Below, in pieces: positions 36,703 through 45,717 of a DNA stretch of 64,000 nt. The stretch lies in contig NZ_CP102509.1 of NCBI RefSeq assembly GCF_024611995.1, forward strand, positions 2,480,001 to 2,544,000. The letters run 5' to 3'. Each line of letters begins with the position of its first letter. Position 1 is the first letter of the stretch. Origin of the DNA: Streptomyces sp. NBC_00162. GTDB lineage: Bacteria; Actinomycetota; Actinomycetes; Streptomycetales; Streptomycetaceae. The notes below the pieces were generated by a model, which did not search any database, was not told where the DNA came from, and saw only the letters and a list, made by a program, of their open reading frames with translations. Position numbers and translations under genes: made by a program.

Positions 36703-38232
36703 ATGGCAGACGACTACCTCGTACGCATCGGCAAGCTCATCCGTGACGCCCGGCAGCACCGGGGCTGGACACAGAGTCAGCTCGCCGACGCACTCGGCAC
36801 CAGCCAGAGCGCCGTGAACCGGATCGAGCGCGGCAACCAGAACATCAGCCTTGAGATGATCGCCCGCATCGGCGAGGCGCTCGACAGTGAAATCGTCTCT
36901 CTCGGCTACGCCGGTCCGATGCACCTGCGCGTCGTCGGCGGCCGTCGGCTGTCCGGTGCCATCGACGTCAAGACGAGCAAGAACGCCTGTGTCGCCCTGC
37001 TGTGCGCCTCGTTGCTCAACAAGGGCCGTACGGTGCTGAGGCGGGTCGCCCGCATCGAGGAGGTCTACCGCCTGCTCGAGGTACTGAACTCCATCGGTGT
37101 CCGCACCCGCTGGATCAACGACGGCGTGGACCTGGAGCTGATCCCGCCGGCCCGCCTCGACATGGAGGCCATGGACGCGGATGCGGCCCGCCGGACCCGG
37201 AGCATCATCATGTTCCTGGGCCCCCTGCTGCACCGCATGGACCAGTTCCGCCTCCCGTACGCCGGCGGCTGCGACCTCGGCACCCGCACCATCGAGCCGC
37301 ACATGATCGCCCTGCGCCGCTTCGGCCTGGACATCACCGCGACCGAGGGCATCTACCACGCGCGGGTCGCGACCGGGGTCTCCCCCGACCGCCCGATCGT
37401 GCTGACCGAACGCGGGGACACGGTCACCGAGAACGCCCTCCTGGCCGCCGCCCGGCACGACGGCGTCACGGTCATCCGCAACGCCTCCTCCAACTACATG
37501 GTCCAGGACCTGTGCTTCTTCCTGGAGGCGCTGGGCGTCAAGGTCGAGGGCATCGGCACCACGACCCTCACCGTCCACGGCATCCCGCACATCGACGTGG
37601 ACGTGGACTACTCCCCCTCCGAGGACCCGGTCGAGGCGATGAGCCTGCTCGCCGCCGCGGTGGTCACGGAGTCGGAGCTGACCATCCGCCGGGTCCCGAT
37701 CGAGTTCATGGAGATCGAGCTCGCGGTCTTGGAGGAGATGGGCCTGGACCACGACCGCTCGGCGGAGTACACCGCCGACAACGGCCGCACCCGGCTGGTC
37801 GACCTCACGGTCCGCCCCTCCAAGCTCGAAGCCCCGATCGACAAGATCCACCCGATGCCGTTCCCCGGGCTGAACATCGACAACGTCCCGTTCTTCGCGG
37901 CCATCGCCGCCGTCGCCCAGGGCCAGACCCTGATCCACGACTGGGTCTACGACAACCGCGCCATCTACCTGACCGACCTCAACCGCCTCGGCGGCCGCCT
38001 CCAGCTCCTGGACCCGCACCGCGTCCTGGTCGAGGGCCCCACCCGCTGGCGCGCGGCGGAGATGATGTGCCCGCCGGCGCTGCGCCCGGCGGTGGTGGTC
38101 CTCCTCGCGATGATGGCGGCGGAGGGCACCTCGGTGCTCCGCAACGTCTACGTCATCAACCGCGGCTACGAGGAACTGGCCGAGCGCCTCAACTCGGTGG
38201 GCGCCCAGATCGAGATCTTCAGGGACATCTAG
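36703..38232 (+). CDS. XRE helix-turn-helix fused to a UDP-GlcNAc 1-carboxyvinyltransferase (MurA-like)
   Basis: 509-residue fusion. Residues 1-70 form a Cro/CI-type helix-turn-helix (IRDARQHRGWTQSQLADAL then TSQSAVNRIERGNQN). From about 75 the protein is an EPSP-synthase-fold MurA with the substrate Lys in VKTSKNACV and the phosphoenolpyruvate-binding Cys in YAGGCDLGTRTIEPH, so the enzyme looks intact. MurA adds enolpyruvate to UDP-GlcNAc, the first committed peptidoglycan step. The same kind of gene next to aconitase is, from memory, SCO5998 in S. coelicolor. Whether it is a second MurA, a regulator or both is unknown. Confidence 0.9.
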   Translation: MADDYLVRIGKLIRDARQHRGWTQSQLADALGTSQSAVNRIERGNQNISLEMIARIGEALDSEIVSLGYAGPMHLRVVGGRRLSGAIDVKTSKNACVALLCASLLNKGRTVLRRVARIEEVYRLLEVLNSIGVRTRWINDGVDLELIPPARLDMEAMDADAARRTRSIIMFLGPLLHRMDQFRLPYAGGCDLGTRTIEPHMIALRRFGLDITATEGIYHARVATGVSPDRPIVLTERGDTVTENALLAAARHDGVTVIRNASSNYMVQDLCFFLEALGVKVEGIGTTTLTVHGIPHIDVDVDYSPSEDPVEAMSLLAAAVVTESELTIRRVPIEFMEIELAVLEEMGLDHDRSAEYTADNGRTRLVDLTVRPSKLEAPIDKIHPMPFPGLNIDNVPFFAAIAAVAQGQTLIHDWVYDNRAIYLTDLNRLGGRLQLLDPHRVLVEGPTRWRAAEMMCPPALRPAVVVLLAMMAAEGTSVLRNVYVINRGYEELAERLNSVGAQIEIFRDI

Positions 38233-38290
38233 GTACTGTTCCACGCCTGGAGCGCCGGGATCGGCAAGGGGAGCGGCGTTCGCTCGGACC

Positions 38291-38880
38291 TCACCGCTCG
38301 GTGGCGGCCGCGGCGAGGGCGGCCTCGACCGCGGCCGGCCGGGCGGGGTCGGGGCGGGTGCCGTTCCGGCGGAGTTCGGTGACGTAGCGCAGCGCCTCTT
38401 CCAGCGGGGAGCGGACGGGGGGGGCGGCCGAGAGCCGGGCCGTCCGGTCGGCCAGTTCGGCGGCTGCGGCGCGGGTGCGCTCCGCCAGTGCGGGGAGCTC
38501 GCCGTTCGCCGCCGCGCGTTGGGCCGGCCCGATCGAGGTCGGGTGTGCCGGCGTCGCCGAGGCCGGGCACCGGGTACGTGGGCCCGAGTATCCCCATCAC
38601 GCACCAGGGGGTCCACGTAGCGCTCCAGCACCCCGTTCAGCATCCCCCACGCGTCTTCCGCGCCGAAGCGGTAGCCGAGCTCGTGGCACAGGGTCGCGGG
38701 GTTGAAGTCCTGCGCGGCGATGTAGGTGATCTTCCCAGGGCTGGTGCCGCCGCTGGAGGCCGGCTCGTCGATGACGACGACCTCGGCGCAGCCGATCGGG
38801 CGGCCCCATACGGCAAGTGACCCATCGTCGGTATTCGGCCTGATCAGGCGCGGATCCTGACCGCCGGAGCGCGCGGACCG
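38291..38880 (-). pseudogene. Frameshifted remnant of an uncharacterised gene
   Basis: Coding-like sequence runs through three frames. The first part (about 38880-38620) reads GRPIGCAEVVVIDEPASSGG, then ITYIAAQDFNPATLCHELGYRF and WGMLNGVLERYVDPLV. A short middle part in the next frame reads PTYPVPGLGDAGTPDLDRAGP. The last part (about 38530-38291) reads ELPALAERTRAAAAELADRT and SPLEEALRYVTELRRNGTRP and stops at TGA 38293-38291. No ATG or GTG opens the first part before an in-frame stop. The family was not recognised. The remnant is probably a decayed gene; sequencing error could explain some shifts but not the missing start. Confidence 0.6.
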
Positions 38881-38918
38881 GCAGAATCGGACCGTTGGTC
38901 ACGAAACGAGGGGGCGTC

Positions 38919-40301
38919 ATGGCGGTCGGGGCGAAGACGGGTGTCGGTACCGAGGTCCCCGCTCTCGCGGGGGTGCCGTTGCTGGGGTCGCTCTTCGAGC
39001 TCAAGTCGGACTCCCTCGGCACCTATCTGCGGGCCAGACAGCAGCACGGGGACGTCGTACGGATCACCGCCGGACCGCCCGGGCTGCGCGTCGAGCTGTA
39101 CTGCGTGTTCTCCGCGGAGGGCGCGCAGCAGGTGCTCGCCTCGGAGTCGGCCAACTTCCGCAAGGACAACCCCTTCTACCAGGAGATCCGGGACTCCTTC
39201 GGCAACGGTCTGCTGACCAGCCAGGACGAGGACTACCTGCGCCAGCGCCGGCTGGTCCAGCCGCTGTTCACCCGGCGCCGGGTGGACGGGTACGCGGGGG
39301 CCGTCGCCGCCGAGACCGAAGCGGTCGTCGCCTCCTGGGAGCAGGCCCCGGACGGCGTCGTCGACGTCGCCGACCAGATGATGCACCTGGCGCTGCGCGC
39401 GGTCGCCCGGATCCTGTTCGGCACCGACGTGGAGGCCACCGTCGACGTCGTGGACCGGTGTTTTCCGGTCATCACGGAATACGTGCTGCGCCGCGGCTAC
39501 TCCCCCGCCAACTTCCCGCGCAGCTGGCCGACCCCGGCCAACAAGCGGGCGGCCGCCGCGTTGGACGAGCTCTACGCGGTCTGCGACAAGATCATCGGCG
39601 AGCGGCGCTCCGCCCCCGCGGACAGCCCCGGCGAGGACCTGCTGACGCTGCTCGCCGCCGCCAAGAGCTCGGACGACGGGGAGTTCGACGCCTCCGAACT
39701 GCGCGACCAGGTGCTGATCTTCCTGCTCGCCGGGCACGAGACGACCGCCACCTCCCTCGCCTTCGCCCTGCACCTGCTGGCCCGTCACCCCGAGGAGCAG
39801 AAGCGGGCGCGCGAGGAGATCAGGCGGGTCCTGGGCGACCGTACGCCCGAGGCCGCCGACCTGGACCGGCTCCCGTACCTCACCCAGGTCCTGAAGGAGA
39901 CGATGCGGCTCTACCCGGCCGCCCCGGTCATCGGCCGCAACGCCGTCGCCGCCACCGAGGTCGACGGGCACACCATCCCCGCGGGCGCGAACGTGATCCT
40001 GGCGCCGTGGGTGACGCACCGCCATCCGCTCCACTGGCCGGACCCGGACCGCTTCGACCCGGAGCGGTTCACCCCGGAGGCGGAGGCCGGCCGGCCGCGC
40101 TACGCGTGGTTCCCCTTCGGAGGCGGCCCGCGCGCGTGCATCGGGCAGCACTTCTCGATGCTGGAATCGGTGATCGCACTGGCGGTGACCCTGCGGGCGT
40201 ACGAGTTCGAGGCCGTGGACACCGAGATCCCGGTCAGCGCCGGCATCACCCTGCAGACGGACGGTCCGGCGCGCTGCCGGGTACGTCGCCTGGACCGTTA
40301 G
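38919..40301 (+). CDS. Cytochrome P450
   Basis: 460-residue soluble P450 mono-oxygenase. The oxygen-binding I-helix motif LLAGHETTAT, the K-helix KETMRL (ExxR), and the haem-ligand loop FPFGGGPRACIGQ are intact. AGHET rather than AG(D/E)D resembles the CYP102/eukaryote-like lineage of bacterial P450s. ATG 38919 follows GAGGGGG. No ferredoxin or reductase gene is adjacent, so electrons must come from elsewhere. The substrate is unknown, and there are no biosynthetic core genes nearby. Confidence 0.92.
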   Translation: MAVGAKTGVGTEVPALAGVPLLGSLFELKSDSLGTYLRARQQHGDVVRITAGPPGLRVELYCVFSAEGAQQVLASESANFRKDNPFYQEIRDSFGNGLLTSQDEDYLRQRRLVQPLFTRRRVDGYAGAVAAETEAVVASWEQAPDGVVDVADQMMHLALRAVARILFGTDVEATVDVVDRCFPVITEYVLRRGYSPANFPRSWPTPANKRAAAALDELYAVCDKIIGERRSAPADSPGEDLLTLLAAAKSSDDGEFDASELRDQVLIFLLAGHETTATSLAFALHLLARHPEEQKRAREEIRRVLGDRTPEAADLDRLPYLTQVLKETMRLYPAAPVIGRNAVAATEVDGHTIPAGANVILAPWVTHRHPLHWPDPDRFDPERFTPEAEAGRPRYAWFPFGGGPRACIGQHFSMLESVIALAVTLRAYEFEAVDTEIPVSAGITLQTDGPARCRVRRLDR

Positions 40302-40327
40302 CGGGGGCCATCGGCCATCATGGCCGG

Positions 40328-40888
40328 ATGGACGAGGAGCTCCCGGGGAGACTGTCCCCCTACGTACGGCGGCCCGCGCGGGCGATGCTGCCCGGCTCTC
40401 CCGCCCCGGAGCGGCTGCTCCGCCGGATCGGCGGCTTCTTCCTCGTCCGGTTCCTGACGGCGCTGCCCGACGACCTCGCCGACGCGGTGTCGGCGCTCGC
40501 CGACCCGTTCGAGCGGGCAGCCCGTCTGGTCGGGCGGCTCTTCCACGGCCCGGCCCTGCGGGGCGGCTGGGACGGCGAGGCCGGCCGCCTCGCCCTGGCC
40601 CTGCACGGCTTCCACTGGACGCACTGGCGCACCGAGACCGTGGGCCCGTACGGCACGTTCGCCGCGACGGCGGGGAAGGTAGTGGTCCGGCCGCCCTGGG
40701 GCCGCGGCGACCCCGCACGCGAGTCGTACACCGCCGCCTGCGGCCTGCGCCGCGTCCCGCGGCTGCGCCGCCGGCCGTGCCGGGTGGACCTGGTCTTCAC
40801 GGACGGCTCCTCGGTGGCCCTGCGGATGAACACCCGCGCGGACGCCGCCCGGCTGCGCGGTGCACTGGGTGGCTGGGCAGATGGCTAG
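40328..40888 (+). CDS. Hypothetical protein, 186 aa
   Basis: Soluble, Arg/Ala/Gly-rich protein starting at ATG 40328, 26 nt after the P450 stop, so it may be read with it. Regions with non-random character are the Phe-rich helix RRIGGFFLVRFLTALPDDLADAV and the Trp/His cluster LHGFHWTHWRTE. The C-terminal PCRVDLVFTDGSSVALRMNT looks like a beta sheet. No family was recognised and no function is proposed. Confidence 0.65.
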   Translation: MDEELPGRLSPYVRRPARAMLPGSPAPERLLRRIGGFFLVRFLTALPDDLADAVSALADPFERAARLVGRLFHGPALRGGWDGEAGRLALALHGFHWTHWRTETVGPYGTFAATAGKVVVRPPWGRGDPARESYTAACGLRRVPRLRRRPCRVDLVFTDGSSVALRMNTRADAARLRGALGGWADG

Positions 40889-40897
40889 CTGGACGAA

Positions 40898-42445
40898 CTA
40901 GACCTTCGTCGGTGTGTGGTTGCCCTGGAGACGTGCCAGGTCCGAGGGCCGGACCTGGATGACGAACATCGCGATCACCGCCCCGACCAGGGTGAACAGG
41001 GCCGCCACGACGAAGGCCGCGCTGATGCCCGAGGTGAGCACCTGGTCGCTCCACGGCTTAGGGAACTGTCCCGTGCGCCGGAAGAAGGCCAGCTGGTCGG
41101 GGGTGGCCGTGCGCAGGAAGCCCGGCGCCGTTTCCCTGGCCTCGTTGCGGCTGGCCGTGCCGAAGACGGTCACCAGGATCGACAGGCCGAGCGAACCACC
41201 GACCTGCTGCGTCGCGTTCAGCAGTCCGGATGCCGCGCCCGACTCCCGGTCGGGGACGTTGGACAGCGCCATCAGGGTAAGCGAGACGAACTGCAGGCCC
41301 ATGCCGGTGGCGAACACCAGCATGGGGCCGAAGATGCTGCCCATGTACGTCGAGTCGATGTCGGTCTGCGTCAGCCAGGCCAGTCCGGCCGCACAGCAGA
41401 GCGCGCCGGTGACCATGAAGGGCTTGGGCCCGAACTTGGGCAGCAGCTGCGAGGTGATCCCGGCCGCCACCGCGATCATGACGCTGACGGGCAGGAAGGC
41501 GAAGCCCGCCTGGAGGGGGCTGAAGCCGAGCACGTTCTGCACGAAGAGCGTCAGGAAGAAGAACATGCCGAAGATCGCGCAGGCGAGCATGAGCATGATC
41601 CCGTAGGTTCCGGCCCGGTTGCGGTCGGCGAACATGTGCAGCGGGGTGATCGGCTGGGGCGAGCGCCGCTCGTTGACGATGAAGAGGCTCAGCAGGACCA
41701 CCGCGGCGCCGAAGGAGCCGAGCGTCACCGGGTCGCGCCAGCCGTCCTGGGCGGCGCGGATGAATCCGTAGACGAGCGAGACCATGCCCAGGGTGGACAG
41801 CAGCGCGCCCGCGAAGTCGAAGTGTCCGGGGTGGCGTTCGGACTCGTGGATGACCTTCACGGCCATGCCGGCTATGAGCAAGGCGATGGGGACGTTGACA
41901 AAGAGCACCCAGCGCCAGTTGAGCCATTCGACGAGGATGCCGCCGGCGAGCAGCCCGATCGCGCCGCCGCCGGCCGAGACCGCGGCGAACACGCCGAACG
42001 CCCGGTTACGGGCGGGCCCTTCGCGGAAGATGGTGGTGATCAGCGCGAGGGAGGTCGGCGAGGCGATGGCGCCGCCGACGCCCTGGAGGGCCCGGGCGGC
42101 CATCAGCTGGCCGGAGTTCTGGGCAAATCCGCCCAGCAGCGAGGCCAGTCCGAAGAGCAGGATGCCGAAGATGAAGACCCGCTTGCGGCCGAGGATGTCG
42201 CCGGTGCGCCCGCCGAGCAGCAGCAGTCCGCCGAACGTGAGGGTGTAGGCGTTGACCACCCAGGAGAGGCTCTCGGTGGAGAAGCCGAGGGCGGTCTGGA
42301 TGTGCGGCAGCGCGATGTTCACGATGGTGATGTCGAGAACCACCATGAGCTGGCAGGAGGCGATGACGAACAGGGCGAGCCCGTTCCCGCTCCCTCGGAC
42401 CTTGCCGTCGGTCCCGGTGCTGGTCGGCGATGCGTTCGGGTCCAC
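40898..42445 (-). CDS. MFS drug:H+ antiporter, DHA2 (EmrB/QacA) type, 14 helices
   Basis: 515-residue exporter. Helix 1 carries MVVLDITIVNIALPHIQ (motif D1), and the loop GRTGDILGRKRVFIFG gives motif A. Fourteen hydrophobic segments fit the DHA2 class, which expels drugs, osmolytes or metabolites. GTG 42445 removes a short non-conserved leader and is preferred to the ATG at 42469. It is divergent from the S9 peptidase across an 83-bp region holding one of the six shared motifs, so it may belong to the hydroxyproline regulon or simply neighbour it. Confidence 0.88.
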   Translation of the reverse strand: MDPNASPTSTGTDGKVRGSGNGLALFVIASCQLMVVLDITIVNIALPHIQTALGFSTESLSWVVNAYTLTFGGLLLLGGRTGDILGRKRVFIFGILLFGLASLLGGFAQNSGQLMAARALQGVGGAIASPTSLALITTIFREGPARNRAFGVFAAVSAGGGAIGLLAGGILVEWLNWRWVLFVNVPIALLIAGMAVKVIHESERHPGHFDFAGALLSTLGMVSLVYGFIRAAQDGWRDPVTLGSFGAAVVLLSLFIVNERRSPQPITPLHMFADRNRAGTYGIMLMLACAIFGMFFFLTLFVQNVLGFSPLQAGFAFLPVSVMIAVAAGITSQLLPKFGPKPFMVTGALCCAAGLAWLTQTDIDSTYMGSIFGPMLVFATGMGLQFVSLTLMALSNVPDRESGAASGLLNATQQVGGSLGLSILVTVFGTASRNEARETAPGFLRTATPDQLAFFRRTGQFPKPWSDQVLTSGISAAFVVAALFTLVGAVIAMFVIQVRPSDLARLQGNHTPTKV

Positions 42446-42497
42446 CCTGTCGACGCTAAGCCCGCACACGTGGGGTCACCACTCGAACGGCCTAGTC

Positions 42498-42515
42498 CAT
42501 GTGATATTTCACATG
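42498..42515. promoter_or_regulatory. Shared operator motif, site 6 (S9 peptidase / MFS intergenic)
   Basis: CATGTGATATTTCACATG is a perfect palindrome (7-bp arms) and aligns with the 17-bp motif found at five other places in 50-62 kb (TGTGA, then AT, then T and CA). It ends 13 bp before the peptidase ATG. It is the weakest match to the consensus at the right-hand end but the most symmetrical. Confidence 0.5.
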
Positions 42516-42528
42516 TCACACTACGATC

Positions 42529-44619
42529 ATGGATGACTTCCTCAGGCTCTCCGCGAGCACCGCCCGGTTCACGTACGGCGCCCCGCGCGCCTTCGCTTTC
42601 GGGGACGAAGGACGGCTGCTCTGGTTCCTCCGGTCCACCGGCCCCACCGACCCCTTCGACAGCCTCTGGGTCCTCGACACGGCCACCGGAACCGAGTCCC
42701 GCCTTGCCGATCCCCTCGAGCTGTGCCCCGAGCTGCGCCGCGAGCCGGGCGCGCGCGCCGGGCTCCCCGGCCTCCCCGAGCTCCCCGCCGCCGAGCGCCG
42801 GCTCCGCGAGCGGATACGCCTCGTCGCCGCCGGGATCGGCTCGTACGCGCTCTCCGGCGACGGCCGGCGCGCCGTCTTCGCCCTCTACGGGCGGCTGTAC
42901 GAGGTCACCGCCGACGGGACCGGGCAGCCCGCGCCGATCCCGGCCGCCGGACCCGCCCTGGACCCGCGCCCCAACCACGACGGCTCCCGCACCGCGTACG
43001 TCAGCGCCGACGCCCTGTACGTAGCCCCGGGCGGCCGGGTCAGCCCCGCCGACGGGGCCCGCTGGGGCCTCGCCGAGTTCGCGGCCGCCGAGGAGCTGGG
43101 CCGCTCCCGCGGGCACTGGTGGTCCCCGGACGGGGGCACCCTGCTGGCCGCCCGCGTCGTCGAATCCGCCCTCCAGCGGCGGTACTTCGCCGATCCCGCG
43201 CACCCCGAGCTCCCGGCCGGGGACTTCGCGTACCCCGAGGCGGGCGGGCCCAACGCCGAGGTGCAGCTGTGGGTGCTCGGCCCGGACGGGGCGCGGGTAC
43301 GGCTGGACTGGGACGCGGAGAGCTACCCGTACCTCTCCGACGCCGGCTGGGAATCGACGGGGGAGATCCTGCTGACCGTCCAGGACCGGCTCCAGCAGAC
43401 GGTGCTGCTGCTCTGCGCCGACCCGGCCACCGGCCGGACCCGGGAACTGTCCCGCACCGTGCACCCGCAGTGGGTGGACCCCCTCCCCGGCACCCCCGCC
43501 CGCCTCCCCGACGGGCGGATGCTGACCGCCGCCGACGCCCCCGGTGATGCCCGCGCCCTCGCGGTCGACGGCGCGCCGCTGACCGGCGACGGCCTCCAGG
43601 TCCGCCGCGTGGCCGGGGTACACGAGGGCCGGCTGCTGATCGAGGCCGGGCTGCGGGACCCCGCCGAGCAGCAGGTGCTCCTGCTCGACCCCGCGACCGG
43701 ATCGCTCGCGCCGCTCGCCGACGGGCCCGGGGTGCACAGCGTCCAGGCCGGCGCCGGGACCCTGCTGCTGACCTCCGCCGACGCCGACGGGATCCGGCGC
43801 CTCGTACGCACCGCCGACGGGCGGGAGTTCACCCCCGTCGACCTGTCCCGGCCGCTGCCGTACCGGGTCGTGCCGGTCCTGGAGCGGGTCACCGAGCACG
43901 GCGTCCCCACCGCCCTGGTCCTCCCCCGCGACCACGTCCCCGGCCGGCGGCTCCCGGTCCTCGTCGACGCGTACGGCGGCCCCGGCTATCAGGACGTCAG
44001 CGCCGAGCCCCGCCGCTGGCAGGCCAAGCAGTGGTGGGCCGACCAGGGCTTCGCGGTGGTGACCGTCGACAACCGCGGCACCCCGTACGTCTCCCCCGCC
44101 TTCACGCACGCCATGTACCGCGGGTTCTCCGAGGTCACCCTGGAGGACCAGGTGGCGGCGCTCCGGGCCCTCGGCGCCCGGCACCCGGATCTCGACCTCG
44201 GCCGGGTCGGCGTCCGCGGCTGGTCCTACGGCGGCTACCTGTCGGCGATGGCGGTGCTGCGCCGCCCGGACGTCTTCCACGCGGCGGCCGCGGGCGCGGC
44301 ACCGACCGACTTCCGGCACTACGACACGGCGTACACCGAGCGGTACCTGGGCCTGCCCCAGGACAACCCGGAGGTCTACGAGCGGGACTCGCTCCTCGCG
44401 GACGCCCCGAAGCTGACCCGCCCGCTGCTGCTGGTCACCGGCCTGGCCGACGACAACGTCCACCCCTCCCACACCCTGCGCCTCTCACAGGCCCTGACGG
44501 ACGCGGGCCGCCCGCACCAGCTGCTGGCGCTGCCCGGTGTCACCCACATGACCCCGGGCGGAACGAGGGAGAAGGTGATGGCTCTGGAGCTGGAGTTCTT
44601 CAGGAGGGAACTCGGCTGA
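42529..44619 (+). CDS. S9 family prolyl peptidase (dipeptidyl-peptidase IV-like)
   Basis: 696-residue serine peptidase without signal peptide. The N-terminal beta-propeller (about 20-440) contains the DPP-IV-type Glu/Asp region, followed by the alpha/beta hydrolase domain with S566 in GWSYGGY, Asp in GLADDNVHP (641-642) and H673 in GVTHMTPGG. Such enzymes release X-Pro dipeptides from peptide N-termini, useful for Pro/Hyp-rich peptides. No ribosome site is visible before ATG 42529 and the operator ends 13 bp upstream, so the message may be leaderless. Confidence 0.9.
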   Translation: MDDFLRLSASTARFTYGAPRAFAFGDEGRLLWFLRSTGPTDPFDSLWVLDTATGTESRLADPLELCPELRREPGARAGLPGLPELPAAERRLRERIRLVAAGIGSYALSGDGRRAVFALYGRLYEVTADGTGQPAPIPAAGPALDPRPNHDGSRTAYVSADALYVAPGGRVSPADGARWGLAEFAAAEELGRSRGHWWSPDGGTLLAARVVESALQRRYFADPAHPELPAGDFAYPEAGGPNAEVQLWVLGPDGARVRLDWDAESYPYLSDAGWESTGEILLTVQDRLQQTVLLLCADPATGRTRELSRTVHPQWVDPLPGTPARLPDGRMLTAADAPGDARALAVDGAPLTGDGLQVRRVAGVHEGRLLIEAGLRDPAEQQVLLLDPATGSLAPLADGPGVHSVQAGAGTLLLTSADADGIRRLVRTADGREFTPVDLSRPLPYRVVPVLERVTEHGVPTALVLPRDHVPGRRLPVLVDAYGGPGYQDVSAEPRRWQAKQWWADQGFAVVTVDNRGTPYVSPAFTHAMYRGFSEVTLEDQVAALRALGARHPDLDLGRVGVRGWSYGGYLSAMAVLRRPDVFHAAAAGAAPTDFRHYDTAYTERYLGLPQDNPEVYERDSLLADAPKLTRPLLLVTGLADDNVHPSHTLRLSQALTDAGRPHQLLALPGVTHMTPGGTREKVMALELEFFRRELG

Positions 44620-44687
44620 TTCCGGGGCGAGGCGGACGAAGTCCGGGCGGGACTCCCCGGCCGGACCGCCCGGGCGAAACTGGCCGA

Positions 44688-44721
44688 AGGGCCCCGGAGA
44701 CGTCATTGGCTCCGGGGCCCT
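44688..44721. terminator. Bidirectional terminator between the S9 peptidase and oppF
   Basis: Perfect 12-bp arms AGGGCCCCGGAG (44688-44699) and CTCCGGGGCCCT (44710-44721), 10-nt loop, between convergent stops. Confidence 0.88.
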
Positions 44722-44739
44722 GCCTTCCCGTGATCCCCG

Positions 44740-45717
44740 TCAGTCACCCGGGAAGTGACAAGCCACCTCTCTTGAGGCGGCGAGCTGCAGCAGTGGGCGT
44801 TCGGTGCGGCAGATCTGCTGCGCCTTGGGGCAGCGGGGGTGGAAGGTGCAGCCCGGGGGCGGGGCGGCCGGGCTCGGGGGGTCGCCGAGGAGGACGATCC
44901 GCTCGCGCCGCCGTTCCGCCGCCGGGTCGGGCAGCGGTACGGCGGACAACAGCGCCCGGGTGTAGGGGTGCTGGGGGTTCTCGTAGAGGGATGCCTTGTC
45001 CCCGATCTCGACGATCCTGCCGAGGTACATGACGGCGACGCGGTCGCTGACCCGTTTGACGACGGAGAGGTCGTGCGCGATGAACACGTAGGCGAGGCCC
45101 AGCTCCGCGCGCAGCCGTTCCATCAGGTTGACGATCTGTGCCTGTACGGAGACGTCGAGGGCGGAGACCGGCTCGTCGGCGACGATCAGCCGGGGGCTGG
45201 TGGCCAGCGAGCGGGCGATGCCGATGCGCTGGGCCTGGCCGCCGGAGAACTCGTGCGGGTAGCGGTCGATGTGTTCGGGGATCAGGCCCACCAGGTCCAT
45301 CAGTTCGGCGGCCCGGCGGCGGGCGTCCGTCGCGCTCCAGCCCTGCACCAGCAGCGGGTCGGAGATGATGCGGGCCACCGTCTGGCGGGGGTTGAGGGAG
45401 GAGTGCGGGTCCTGGAAGACCATCTGGATGTTCTTGCGCAGCGGGCGCATGGCTCCCTGGGAGAGCCGGCTGATGTCCTTGCCGTCGAAGGCGACGCGGC
45501 CCGAGGTGGGTTCCAGGAGGCGTACGAGCATCCGGCCGGTGGTGGACTTCCCGCAGCCCGATTCCCCGACCAGGCCCAGGGTCTGACCGGCCGCCAGGTC
45601 GAAGGAGACCCCGTCCACGGCGCGCACGGGCGCCCCCCGGCGCCCGGTCGCGGACCGCTTCCCGGGGAAGGTCATGGTGAGGTCCCGTACGGACAGGAGC
45701 GGGTCGGTCGTGGTCAT
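44740..45717 (-). CDS. Oligopeptide ABC transporter ATP-binding protein, OppF/DppF type
   Basis: 325-residue ATPase. Walker [16 protein letters not shown], signature [16 protein letters not shown] and Walker [19 protein letters not shown] are present. The C-terminal oligopeptide domain has the [14 protein letters not shown] cysteine cluster typical of Opp/Dpp ATPases, which can hold an Fe-S centre. ATG 45717 overlaps the preceding stop (ATGA). It is the last gene of a five-gene peptide-uptake operon. Confidence 0.92.
   Translation of the reverse strand: MTTTDPLLSVRDLTMTFPGKRSATGRRGAPVRAVDGVSFDLAAGQTLGLVGESGCGKSTTGRMLVRLLEPTSGRVAFDGKDISRLSQGAMRPLRKNIQMVFQDPHSSLNPRQTVARIISDPLLVQGWSATDARRRAAELMDLVGLIPEHIDRYPHEFSGGQAQRIGIARSLATSPRLIVADEPVSALDVSVQAQIVNLMERLRAELGLAYVFIAHDLSVVKRVSDRVAVMYLGRIVEIGDKASLYENPQHPYTRALLSAVPLPDPAAERRRERIVLLGDPPSPAAPPPGCTFHPRCPKAQQICRTERPLLQLAASREVACHFPGD

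Noticed and set aside
38919..42445. P450 plus MFS exporter as a sign of a secondary-metabolite cluster
   Set aside because: No synthase, NRPS, terpene cyclase, RiPP precursor or tailoring set nearby.
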